Source: an uncultured Eubacteriales bacterium | GTDB taxonomy: Bacteria > Bacillota_A > Clostridia > Christensenellales > Aristaeellaceae | Direction: 5' to 3' | Length of the DNA: 5,411 bases | Assembly (NCBI GenBank): GCA_902803675.1 | Contig: CADCQZ010000242.1 | Coordinates: 1-5,411 of the forward strand | Shown: positions 1 to 5,411 of the stretch, in pieces | How the letters are laid out: each line of letters opens with the position of its first letter | Numbering within the stretch: the stretch's first letter is position 1 | The notes under the pieces: generated by a model | Told to the model about the DNA's origin: nothing | Databases searched by the model: none | The model's input: the letters and a program-made list of their open reading frames with translations, nothing else | Position numbers and translations under genes: made by a program

Positions 1-30
1 CCGAGGCTGTTGAAAAAGTAGGACGGGATC

Positions 31-132
31 TCACACCGCCTGAATACAGGGAGCGCAGCCCTTTTCGTGGTCAGACGGGTGCGCCGGGCACGCCCGGTCA
101 ATGCAGGTGCAGAACGGGCTCAGGTCCTTCAT
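31..132 (-). CDS. Small Cys-rich protein, 33 aa, apparently frameshifted before its C-terminal motif
   Basis: The start ATG overlaps the stop of the aminotransferase as ATGA, and a GGAGG at 140-144 lies 7 nt upstream, so initiation here is well supported and probably translationally coupled. The peptide has a regular pattern: C8-T-C10, C15-P-x-H-P, H22, K24-G-C26, C29-I. It therefore has five Cys and two His in 33 residues, which suggests metal or Fe-S binding (inference). From memory it resembles small clostridial Cys-rich proteins of unknown function (possibly the DUF6485 type), which end in a motif like EIPSCFF. Here the frame stops at TGA (33-31), but the +1 frame continues from position 35 to the window edge as CEIPSYFFNSL, almost exactly that ending. 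The ORF is thus probably a frameshifted or decayed copy, or carries an assembly error. Function is unknown. Confidence 0.6.
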   Translation of the reverse strand: MKDLSPFCTCIDRACPAHPSDHEKGCAPCIQAV

Positions 133-1334
133 CCTGCGTCCTCCCCCGTCCCGTTCCCCGGCAGCAGTGCCGCCATCTTTTCGAGCCGGCGCAGTGCCTC
201 CGCCAGCGTGCTCTCCTGCCTCGCGAAATGCAGCCGGATCAGATTGTTCACGGGTTCGCGGAAAAAGCTGGATCCCGGGACGGCGGCGACACCGATGTTC
301 CTGATCATCCACTCGCAAAACTCCAGGTCCGTGAAGCCGCAGAACTGGGGCAGTTCCAGGAACGCCCCGATATCCAGCATCACGAAATATGTCCCCTGGG
401 GTGTGTTGTGCTTCAGCCCTATCCGGTCGAGTCCTGTCAGGAAGTAGTCCCGCTTCTGCGTATAGGTCTCGCGCAGCCGCACGTAGTAACTATCCGGGAG
501 GCCCAGACCGGCGACGGCCGCCTCCTGGAGGGGCGCTGCCGCCCCGACGGTCAGGAAGTCGTGCACCTTCTTTGCGCACTCGATGACCCACGCGGGCCCG
601 CAGATGTATCCGAGCCGCCATCCGGTGACCGAATACGTCTTGGAAAGCGAGTTGCAGGTCAGGGTATGGTCGAACATCCCCGGCAGGGATGCCATGGCTG
701 TATGGACACAGGGCTCGTATACCATATGCTCATACACCTCGTCCGTCACCACGAAGGCGTCATACTTCAGGGCGAGCGCCCCGATCGCGGTCAGCTCCTC
801 CCGGGTGAACACCTTCCCGCAGGGGTTGGAGGGGTTGCAGATGATGATCGCCTTCGCGCCCTGTCTGAACCCGTCCTCTATCAGCGTGATGTCGAAGCCG
901 TATTCCGGCGGCACCAGCGGGATATAGATCGGGTCCGCACCGGAAAGGATGGCGTCGGCACCGTAGTTCTCATAGAACGGGGAGAACACCATCACCTTGT
1001 CACCGGGATTGCAGATCGTCATCATGGCCGCCATCATGGCTTCGGTGCTGCCGCAGGTGACGCACAGCTCCGTCCCGGGATCGATGTCCCTGCCCAGGGT
1101 CTTCGACACCTTCTTTGCGAGCGCCTCCCGGAAGTTCTGCGCGCCGAACGTGACCGAATACTGATGGGGCCCGGCGTACGCCGCTTTGGCGAGCGCGTCC
1201 ATCATCTCCCGCGGTGGATCGAAATCCGGGAATCCCTGGGACAGGTTTATGGCTCCGTATTCGTCGCTGATGCGCGTCATGCGGCGGATCACGGAATCGG
1301 TGAAGGTCCCCACCCGCTCGCTCAGTTTCGGCAT
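129..1334 (-). CDS. PLP-dependent aminotransferase, class I/II (fold type I; kynurenine/methionine aminotransferase-like)
   Basis: A cytosolic transaminase that would move an amino group between an amino acid and a 2-oxo acid. At 401 aa it is full length for the family. Seen in the sequence: N-terminal INLSQGFPDF (29-38), HQYSVTFGAQNFREAL (57-72), a CGSTEA cofactor phosphate-binding stretch (94-99), NPSNPCGK (167-174), VTDEVYEH with D198 and Y201 for the PLP ring, SLSKTYSVTGWRLGY with the Schiff-base lysine K232 and R240, and IRLHF with the carboxylate-binding arginine R367. The SQGFPDF and HQYS motifs favour the kynurenine/glutamine-transaminase-K/YbdL branch, which prefers aromatic amino acids, Gln or Met; the actual substrate cannot be read from sequence. 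The ATG has AGGAGG (1343-1348) 8 nt upstream. It lies 69 bp after the ABC ATPase on the same strand with no clear terminator, so it is probably cotranscribed with the importer, and it overlaps the Cys-rich ORF by 4 bp. Confidence 0.95.
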   Translation of the reverse strand: MPKLSERVGTFTDSVIRRMTRISDEYGAINLSQGFPDFDPPREMMDALAKAAYAGPHQYSVTFGAQNFREALAKKVSKTLGRDIDPGTELCVTCGSTEAMMAAMMTICNPGDKVMVFSPFYENYGADAILSGADPIYIPLVPPEYGFDITLIEDGFRQGAKAIIICNPSNPCGKVFTREELTAIGALALKYDAFVVTDEVYEHMVYEPCVHTAMASLPGMFDHTLTCNSLSKTYSVTGWRLGYICGPAWVIECAKKVHDFLTVGAAAPLQEAAVAGLGLPDSYYVRLRETYTQKRDYFLTGLDRIGLKHNTPQGTYFVMLDIGAFLELPQFCGFTDLEFCEWMIRNIGVAAVPGSSFFREPVNNLIRLHFARQESTLAEALRRLEKMAALLPGNGTGEDAG

Positions 1335-1358
1335 ATCCTTTTCCTCCTCATCTGCCGG

Positions 1359-1387
1359 CCGCGCCGCGTAAAAAGGCGGCGCCGCGG
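1359..1387 (-). other. GC-rich intercistronic hairpin between ATPase and aminotransferase genes
   Basis: Positions 1359-1363 pair with 1383-1387 and 1364-1367 pair with 1376-1379, giving nine G:C pairs around an A-rich 8-nt loop and a 3-nt bulge on one side. It lies 16 bp past the ATPase stop. On the transcribed strand it is not followed by a U tract; the aminotransferase ribosome binding site comes about 10 nt later. It is therefore more likely an mRNA stability or processing element, or a partial terminator, than a full intrinsic terminator. Other pairings in this GC-rich stretch are possible. Confidence 0.4.
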
Positions 1388-1403
1388 CGTACGGCAGTAT
1401 CTT

Positions 1404-2141
1404 TTACAGCACTTTCTTGAGAAAACTGACCAGCCGGGGGCTCTCCGGATGGTCGAACAGCTCGTGGCTGGGCTTGTCCTCCTCGATCCGGCCCCCGTCC
1501 AGGAACATGGTGCGGCTGCTGACCTCGCGCGCGAAGCGCATCTCATGCGTGACCACGATCATGGTCATGCCCGTCTCCGCGAGCCGCTTCATCACATCGA
1601 GCACCTCGCCGATCATCTCGGGATCCAGGGCGCTGGTCGGTTCGTCGAACAGCATGACCTCCGGATCCATCATCAGCGCGCGGACGATGGCGACCCGCTG
1701 CTTCTGCCCGCCGGAGAGCTGGTAGGGATAGCTGCCGGCCTTGTCAGCCATGCCCACGCGGCCGAGGAGCTGCATCGCCTTCTCCTCCATCTGCGCTTTG
1801 GGCAGCTTCTTGATGCGGATAGGCGCGTCGATCAGGTTGTGCAGGACATTGACGTTGTTGAAGAGGTTGAACTGCTGGAACACCATGCCCATCTTCTGCC
1901 GGTGCCGGTTGATGTCCTGCTTTTTGTCGCAGATGTCCACGCCGTCGAAGATGATGCTCCCGGACGTCGGCTTCTCCAGGAGGTTCAGGCAGCGCAGGAA
2001 CGTGCTCTTCCCGCCCCCGCTCGGCCCGATGATGGAGACCACTTCGTTGCGCGCGAAGCTCGTGGTGATGTCCTTGAGCACGTCCAGTTTGTTGAAGCTC
2101 TTCGAGAGCCCCTTCACCTGCAGGAACTCATCCCTTTCCAT
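1404..2141 (-). CDS. Polar amino acid ABC transporter, ATP-binding protein (GlnQ/HisP type)
   Basis: The ATPase that powers amino acid import at the cytoplasmic face of the membrane. At 245 aa it is the normal size for a PAAT-family ATPase. All nucleotide-binding motifs are intact: Walker [10 protein letters not shown] (39-47), Q-loop FQQFNLF (88-94), ABC signature LSGGQKQR (142-149), Walker [10 protein letters not shown] with D166 and E167, D-loop SALD (170-173), and switch histidine H199 in VVTHEM. The ATG lies inside the 3' end of the permease gene (14-bp overlap), with AGGAGG at 2149-2154 spaced 7 nt away, which indicates translational coupling. An ATG at 2148 is in the permease frame, not this one. 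The partners are the permease and binding protein just upstream. Amino acid specificity is not set by this subunit. Confidence 0.97.
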   Translation of the reverse strand: MERDEFLQVKGLSKSFNKLDVLKDITTSFARNEVVSIIGPSGGGKSTFLRCLNLLEKPTSGSIIFDGVDICDKKQDINRHRQKMGMVFQQFNLFNNVNVLHNLIDAPIRIKKLPKAQMEEKAMQLLGRVGMADKAGSYPYQLSGGQKQRVAIVRALMMDPEVMLFDEPTSALDPEMIGEVLDVMKRLAETGMTMIVVTHEMRFAREVSSRTMFLDGGRIEEDKPSHELFDHPESPRLVSFLKKVL

Positions 2142-2823
2142 GAGACATCCTCCTCTCCGTCCAGGCGATCAGGCGGCTGCCCAGGAAGGTCATGCAGAAA
2201 TAGATCAGCGCCACGATCGCGAGGCTCGCCATGGTGCGGTAGGTGACGGCGATCACGTCCTTTGTCCGGAACATCAGATCGGCGATGCCGATCACGGATA
2301 CGATGGAGGACTCCTTGATCACCACGATGAACTCGTTGCCGAGCGCGGGAAGGATGTTCCGGACCGCCTGGGGCAGCACCACGTACGCCATGGCCTGCGC
2401 CTGGCTGTAGCCGATGCTCCGCGCGGCCTCCATCTGGCCGGTATCCACCGCCTGGATGCCGGAACGGATGATCTCCGCCACATAGGCGCAGCTGTTGATG
2501 CTCATCGCGACGATGCCCGCCGCGAACCGGCTGAAATCCGGGATGAACGGGATGTCGGGGAACGTGATACCGATCATCGGCAGACCGTAGAAGATGAACA
2601 TCAGCTGGACCATCAGGGGGGTGCCCCGGATGAATTCGATGTATCCGATGGCAAAGAGCCGCAAGGGCGTGATCTTGCTCATGCGCATCATCGCCATCAG
2701 CGTGCCCAGGACCGTGCCGATGAGCACCGAGAAGGCCGCGATGATGAGCGTGTTGCGGATGCCCTCCAGAAAAAAGCTGCTGTAACGGGTGAACAGCATT
2801 ACCATGTCGTTGAAAAACTGCAC
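2128..2823 (-). CDS. Polar amino acid ABC transporter, permease protein (HisM/GlnP type)
   Basis: Membrane subunit of the importer, 231 aa, typical length. Likely membrane segments are near residues 19-44, 70-88, 100-118, 163-182 and 193-217. The family hallmark [20 protein letters not shown] is at 63-82, and the EAA coupling loop [20 protein letters not shown] is at 132-151, where the ATPase docks. The start is GTG: an AGGAGG at 2829-2834 is 5 nt from it, while the later in-frame ATGs at codons 7 and 9 have no suitable site. It probably homodimerises, since only one permease gene is present. A 93-bp gap containing a hairpin separates it from the binding-protein gene, and its last 14 bp overlap the ATPase gene. 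Confidence 0.97.
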   Translation of the reverse strand: MQFFNDMVMLFTRYSSFFLEGIRNTLIIAAFSVLIGTVLGTLMAMMRMSKITPLRLFAIGYIEFIRGTPLMVQLMFIFYGLPMIGITFPDIPFIPDFSRFAAGIVAMSINSCAYVAEIIRSGIQAVDTGQMEAARSIGYSQAQAMAYVVLPQAVRNILPALGNEFIVVIKESSIVSVIGIADLMFRTKDVIAVTYRTMASLAIVALIYFCMTFLGSRLIAWTERRMSHGKG

Positions 2824-2863
2824 TTCTGCCTCCTCTCTCTCACGCCCGCTCCAAAAGGAACGA

Positions 2864-2891
2864 GGCCAAGGCGGCTCTCACCACCTTGGCC
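2864..2891 (-). other. Intercistronic hairpin after the binding-protein gene
   Basis: An exact 8-bp inverted repeat, GGCCAAGG (2864-2871) and CCTTGGCC (2884-2891), extended inward by a C/A mismatch and two G:C pairs around a 6-nt loop. It begins 25 bp after the binding-protein stop. The transcript beyond it reads UCGUUCCUUUUGG, which is only weakly U-rich, so it could be a leaky terminator or a 3' stabiliser. In operons of this layout such elements are known to raise binding-protein mRNA relative to the membrane subunits; applying that here is inference. Confidence 0.6.
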
Positions 2892-2916
2892 GAATACACG
2901 CGGCAGGCGCCGGGCC

Positions 2917-3765
2917 TCATACGCCCATCTTGGCCGCCAGCGCCACAGCTTCGTCATAGGCGGCCTTGTAGCTGCCGTCCGCCAGGACCTGGCCGATGAC
3001 GACGTTGACCGCCGCAACGAGGTCCTCGTTCCCCTTGGCGATGACGACGGACTTGCCGAAGGAGGCCTCCTCGGCGCTGAACTCGAACTTGCTGACGGCG
3101 AGGGCGCCGTTGCTGGTGGCGACGATGGAGTCGCCCACGGCGGAATCCACTACGAGGCCCGCGATGTTCCCGTTGGTGACCTCAAGAGCCAGTTCGGGGT
3201 ACTTGTCGAGTTCAAAGAGCTGGCTGTCGGGCAGCGCCGACGTGATCAGCTGGGACTGGATCGTGCCCTTCTGCGCGCCGACCTTCAGCCCGGCCAGGGA
3301 TTCCTTGCTCGTATAGGTGTCGACCTTGTCGGCGGCGACGACCAGGTACTGCAGGCTCGTCTCGTACAGGTCAGAGAAATCTATGACCTCTGCACGCGCC
3401 GGGGTGTTGGTGAAGGCGGCGATGCCCAGATCCACCTGACCGGCCTGAACCGCGGGGATGATGCCGTCGAAGCTCATATCCACGATCTCCAGCTTCACGC
3501 CGAGGGAATCGGCGATCTTCTGGGCCAGGAACATATCACAGCCGACGAAGTTGGCATTCAGATCTTTGAACTCATACGGCGCGTACTGCGCCTCGGTACC
3601 GACGACCAGCTTTCCCGCGGCCTTGATCTTGGCCATGACCGGCCCGTCGGACGAGGCTGCCGGCTTGTCGGCGGGAGCCGCTTCCTTTGAGCCGCAGCCC
3701 GCGAACACGGAGACCAGCATCAGAACGCTCAGGATCAGTGCAGCAGTTTTCTTGTATTTTTTCAT
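2917..3765 (-). CDS. Amino acid ABC transporter substrate-binding lipoprotein (SBP_bac_3 family)
   Basis: Extracytoplasmic receptor of the importer, 282 aa. It has a lipoprotein signal: a K-rich start (KKYKK), a hydrophobic core at about 8-22, and FAGC with the lipidated C24, followed by a flexible Ala/Ser/Pro linker to about residue 42. The SBP_bac_3 domain runs from about 51 to 278. It shows KLVVGTEAQYAPYEF (52-66), GCDMFLAQKIADSLGV (75-90), SFDGIIPAVQAGQVDLGIAAFTNTPARAEVIDFS with R124 as the likely ligand-carboxylate arginine, KVGAQKGTIQ (161-170), and VVDSAV with D207 as the likely ligand-amine acidic residue. The start has GAGGA at 3773-3777, 7 nt upstream. It is the first gene after a consensus promoter and leads the transporter operon. 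The lipid anchor fits a Gram-positive host. The ligand is an amino acid by family; which one cannot be read from the sequence. Confidence 0.97.
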   Translation of the reverse strand: MKKYKKTAALILSVLMLVSVFAGCGSKEAAPADKPAASSDGPVMAKIKAAGKLVVGTEAQYAPYEFKDLNANFVGCDMFLAQKIADSLGVKLEIVDMSFDGIIPAVQAGQVDLGIAAFTNTPARAEVIDFSDLYETSLQYLVVAADKVDTYTSKESLAGLKVGAQKGTIQSQLITSALPDSQLFELDKYPELALEVTNGNIAGLVVDSAVGDSIVATSNGALAVSKFEFSAEEASFGKSVVIAKGNEDLVAAVNVVIGQVLADGSYKAAYDEAVALAAKMGV

Positions 3766-3804
3766 CTTTCTTTCCTCGCTTTCCCGCCCACGCGGTGTGT
3801 TTTG

Positions 3805-3822
3805 AATTATCTTTCAATAATT
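3805..3822. repeat. Short AT-rich inverted repeat at the importer transcription start
   Basis: AATTAT (3805-3810) and ATAATT (3817-3822) form a perfect 6-bp inverted repeat with a 6-bp spacer, just downstream of the expected transcription start. A related palindrome, TATAATTATA, covers the -10 box (3826-3835). This could be an operator for a dimeric repressor. It does not fit the 15-bp CodY consensus as I know it, and AT-rich DNA yields such repeats by chance. Confidence 0.3.
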
Positions 3823-3829
3823 TGTTATA

Positions 3830-3857
3830 ATTATACACACGAAAGCGAGTTTGTCAA
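3830..3857 (-). promoter_or_regulatory. Consensus sigma-A-type promoter for the importer operon
   Basis: On the minus strand there is an exact TTGACA (3857-3852), a 16-bp spacer and an exact TATAAT (3835-3830). Expected transcription start is near 3823, giving a leader of about 58 nt before the binding-protein ATG. It sits in a markedly AT-rich gap of 127 bp within GC-rich surroundings. Both hexamers being perfect suggests a strong promoter, possibly restrained by a regulator. No riboswitch or T-box is evident in the short leader. Confidence 0.85.
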
Positions 3858-3892
3858 CAGTTTCCTTGAAATTATTTTTGTATAAATTATGA

Positions 3893-5170
3893 TTATTCCC
3901 CTGTGACCACAGGCACCGTCGCGCCGGCATTGGGGATGACGGCGATCGTTTTTCCTTTAAGGTCCGCACTGGCCAGCAGTGTCTTGACGTCCGCGTAGCT
4001 CTCGATCCCCATCGGAGCGGTCTTCGCCGGGTCTATGCCGGAGAGCAGCATGACGCGGTACCGCTTCGCCTGTTCGCAGTTCAGGAAGAATATGTAACCG
4101 GCCACGGTGAACGCCTCCCTGAGCCGCTGTTCGAGGGTGCCGCGGATGAGGTCCCGGCTCCAGCCGAAGTATTCCTCCGGGCCCCCTCCCTCCCGCGCCT
4201 CTATGACGAGGATCAGTGTCCCGCCCGGTTTCAGACCGGATTCCACGTTGTCTATGGCCTTCGTGCCCTGGTAGAGGGACATATCCCTGGGATAGCCCCC
4301 GGCACCGGCAACGATCACGTCCACCCGTTCGGGAACAGGCACCTGGTACACCCGCTCGACCTCCCGGCAGGCCCGTTCCCAGGAGCTGCGATAGTGCCCC
4401 GAAAATACGGCGCAGTGCTGTTCCTGGGCGTTGACGACGAGGTTCACCATGAACAGGTTCTTCATCATCCCCGCCGCCTCGAGCATATCGAGGTTCAAGG
4501 GGTTGTCCGCCATGCGGCCGTTCCCTACCAGGGGGTATGTGCGCAGTTCATGCGGGTCCAGCGACAGCGCGTGGTTCTGCCGTATGGTCCACTCGGCGCT
4601 GATCCCGGGCAGGATGCTCTTGCGCCCGCCGCCGAAACCCGCCATGACGTGGTACGTGGCGGCCCCCAGGCAGACGCAGATATCCGCCCGCGCGGCGATG
4701 CCGCTGACCGCCACCTCCGTTCCGAAGGAAGTGGTGCCCAGCGTGACAAGGTCATCTCCCCGGCAGTCGTGGTTCACGACGCGTATCTGTTCGTAGACTG
4801 CGTCCGTGACCAGCGTGCGTAGCTCCTCCTCACCGCCGCCGGGATGCGTGCCGTTGGCGACCAGGATCGTCAGATCTTCCGGCGGCAGGCCGCAGTCGTC
4901 CAGCAGGTATTCGACGAGGTGGGGGATGACAAGGTCCTGCCTCATCCAGAAACGGGACATGTCACTGACGATAAGCACGGCTTTCTGACCCGCGTGTACG
5001 CACTCACTTAGGGGCGGGCATCCTATGGGCTCCTCCAGGCTCCGGCGCACGGCAGAGCGGATGTCGGGCAGGGCCGGGATCCTGTTCCCGGTCAGCTCAT
5101 ACTTCACCTGGTTCTCATCCAGCGGGATTGTCACGCTCCCGTCCCCGTACGCAAAAGTGTACTCTTTCAT
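3893..5170 (-). CDS. larA: LarA-family nickel-pincer hydroxyacid racemase/epimerase homologue (DUF2088)
   Basis: Cytosolic LarA-superfamily protein, which uses the nickel-pincer nucleotide cofactor to racemise or epimerise 2-hydroxy acids by hydride transfer. I chose the ATG at 5170 (425 aa) because GGGAGAGG (5184-5177) ends 6 nt before it but abuts the other ATG at 5176 (427 aa). With this start, H174, K184 (cofactor-linking lysine in GFGGGRKS) and H200 (Ni ligand in IRQNHAL) coincide with the published numbering of Lactobacillus plantarum LarA, and H109 corresponds to its catalytic H108. The N-terminal domain has SDMSR (69-73) and NGTH (106-109); the C-terminal domain ends with PNAGATVPVV. 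Differences from lactate racemase as I recall it are SDMSRFW for SDxTRP and GTHPGGG for GTHRP, so the substrate may not be lactate. No larB, larC or larE is in the window. It has its own promoter and no clear terminator before the importer operon. Confidence 0.92.
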   Translation of the reverse strand: MKEYTFAYGDGSVTIPLDENQVKYELTGNRIPALPDIRSAVRRSLEEPIGCPPLSECVHAGQKAVLIVSDMSRFWMRQDLVIPHLVEYLLDDCGLPPEDLTILVANGTHPGGGEEELRTLVTDAVYEQIRVVNHDCRGDDLVTLGTTSFGTEVAVSGIAARADICVCLGAATYHVMAGFGGGRKSILPGISAEWTIRQNHALSLDPHELRTYPLVGNGRMADNPLNLDMLEAAGMMKNLFMVNLVVNAQEQHCAVFSGHYRSSWERACREVERVYQVPVPERVDVIVAGAGGYPRDMSLYQGTKAIDNVESGLKPGGTLILVIEAREGGGPEEYFGWSRDLIRGTLEQRLREAFTVAGYIFFLNCEQAKRYRVMLLSGIDPAKTAPMGIESYADVKTLLASADLKGKTIAVIPNAGATVPVVTGE

Positions 5171-5203
5171 AAACATCCTCTCCCGAATCGCGATAACGAA
5201 TTA

Positions 5204-5216
5204 TTATGCATCATAA
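5204..5216. repeat. Inverted repeat over the -10 region of the larA-like gene
   Basis: TTATG (5204-5208) and CATAA (5212-5216) form a perfect 5-bp inverted repeat with a 3-bp centre, covering the whole -10 box and reaching the expected start site. The location suits a repressor operator, but the repeat is short and could be chance. Confidence 0.25.
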
Positions 5217-5238
5217 CACGCAGCACGCCGACTGTAAA
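5210..5238 (-). promoter_or_regulatory. Sigma-A-type extended -10 promoter for the larA-like gene
   Basis: On the minus strand, TTTACA (5238-5233, 5 of 6 to consensus), a 17-bp spacer, and TATGAT (5215-5210, 5 of 6) preceded by TGT, an extended -10. The start is expected near 5203, giving a leader of about 33 nt to the ATG at 5170. It is the best promoter match upstream of the gene. Confidence 0.7.
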
Positions 5239-5411
5239 GAGAAATCAGCCTGAGGACGGTCTGACGATGACCTGTTCCTGTTACGGGATCCGTCTCACCG
5301 TCTCGGGACCGGGAGCGTCCTCCCTGCAACATGCTGCAAAAGCGGTGTGCATGTTTGTCCGGTTCGCATCGAGGCCAGAAACCCTTACGGAATACTGCTC
5401 GGGCTATCTGC
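5239..5411. other. Unassigned edge region
   Basis: No recognisable gene. Two frames stay open to the window edge. A plus-strand frame starts at ATG 5267 (MTCSCYGIRLTVSGP..., 48 full codons), with a GAGGA at 5252-5256 that is 10 nt upstream, slightly far. A minus-strand frame enters from the edge and stops at TAA 5206-5204, running through the larA promoter; it is rich in Arg and Ser and looks like noise. Minor structures are an imperfect 14-bp palindrome at 5325-5338, a 5-bp GC hairpin at 5311-5324, and a tandem CCGTCTC repeat near 5290-5304. This may be intergenic, or the start of a divergent gene. Confidence 0.3.

Noticed and set aside
1359..1403. Intrinsic terminator after the ATPase gene
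   Set aside because: The TTTTT on the transcribed strand falls inside the hairpin loop, not after the stem, so it does not have terminator form.
228..2246. 672-codon open frame on the plus strand
   Set aside because: It lies antisense to two well-supported genes (aminotransferase and ABC ATPase). Its product is rich in His, Arg, Asp, Gly and Val with no domain, as expected for the complement of GC-rich codons.
1741..3690. 649-codon open frame on the plus strand
   Set aside because: Antisense to the ATPase, permease and binding-protein genes. It has biased composition, no recognisable motif, and overlaps another spurious frame.
3805..3822. CodY box
   Set aside because: The half-sites are 18 bp across instead of 15 and match the AATTTTCWGAAAATT consensus poorly.
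5171..5176. ATG at 5176 as the start of the larA-like gene
   Set aside because: The purine-rich ribosome binding site directly abuts this ATG, leaving little or no spacing; the ATG at 5170 has proper spacing.
5350..5390. tRNA-like GGTTCGCATC segment
   Set aside because: The T-loop consensus is broken (C at the invariant A position), and no acceptor or anticodon stem can be built around it.

Overview
The window reads as a compact metabolic block on the minus strand of a GC-rich anaerobic Bacillota, most likely a clostridial relative. The evidence is near-perfect AGGAGG-type ribosome binding sites, a clostridial-looking lipoprotein signal on the binding protein, sigma-A-like promoters in AT-rich islets inside GC-rich DNA, and a small Cys-rich ORF of a type I associate with Clostridia. 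The lineage is inferred from these traits only.

Layout in the direction of transcription (right to left). Positions 5411-5239 have no assignable gene. A sigma-A-type promoter (5238-5210) leads into a LarA-family nickel-pincer hydroxyacid racemase/epimerase homologue (5170-3893). A second, consensus promoter (3857-3830) drives a polar amino acid ABC importer: lipoprotein binding protein (3765-2917), an intercistronic hairpin, a GTG-started permease (2823-2128), and an ATPase that overlaps the permease by 14 bp (2141-1404). A short gap with a GC-rich hairpin follows, then a fold-type I PLP aminotransferase (1334-129). Last is a 4-bp ATGA overlap into a tiny Cys-rich protein (132-31), whose reading frame looks broken near the window edge.

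Working picture (inference). The importer brings in an amino acid, the aminotransferase turns it into a 2-oxo acid, and the LarA homologue may interconvert stereoisomers of the matching 2-hydroxy acid. That would suit amino acid fermentation of the reductive Stickland type or aromatic amino acid turnover. The LarA homologue keeps the nickel/cofactor residues but has changed residues around them, so lactate should not be assumed as substrate. No larB, larC or larE cofactor genes are present here. The individual families are known. The points most worth checking are the gene combination, the divergent LarA pocket and the frameshifted Cys-rich ORF. I see no CRISPR array, insertion sequence, tRNA or rRNA.
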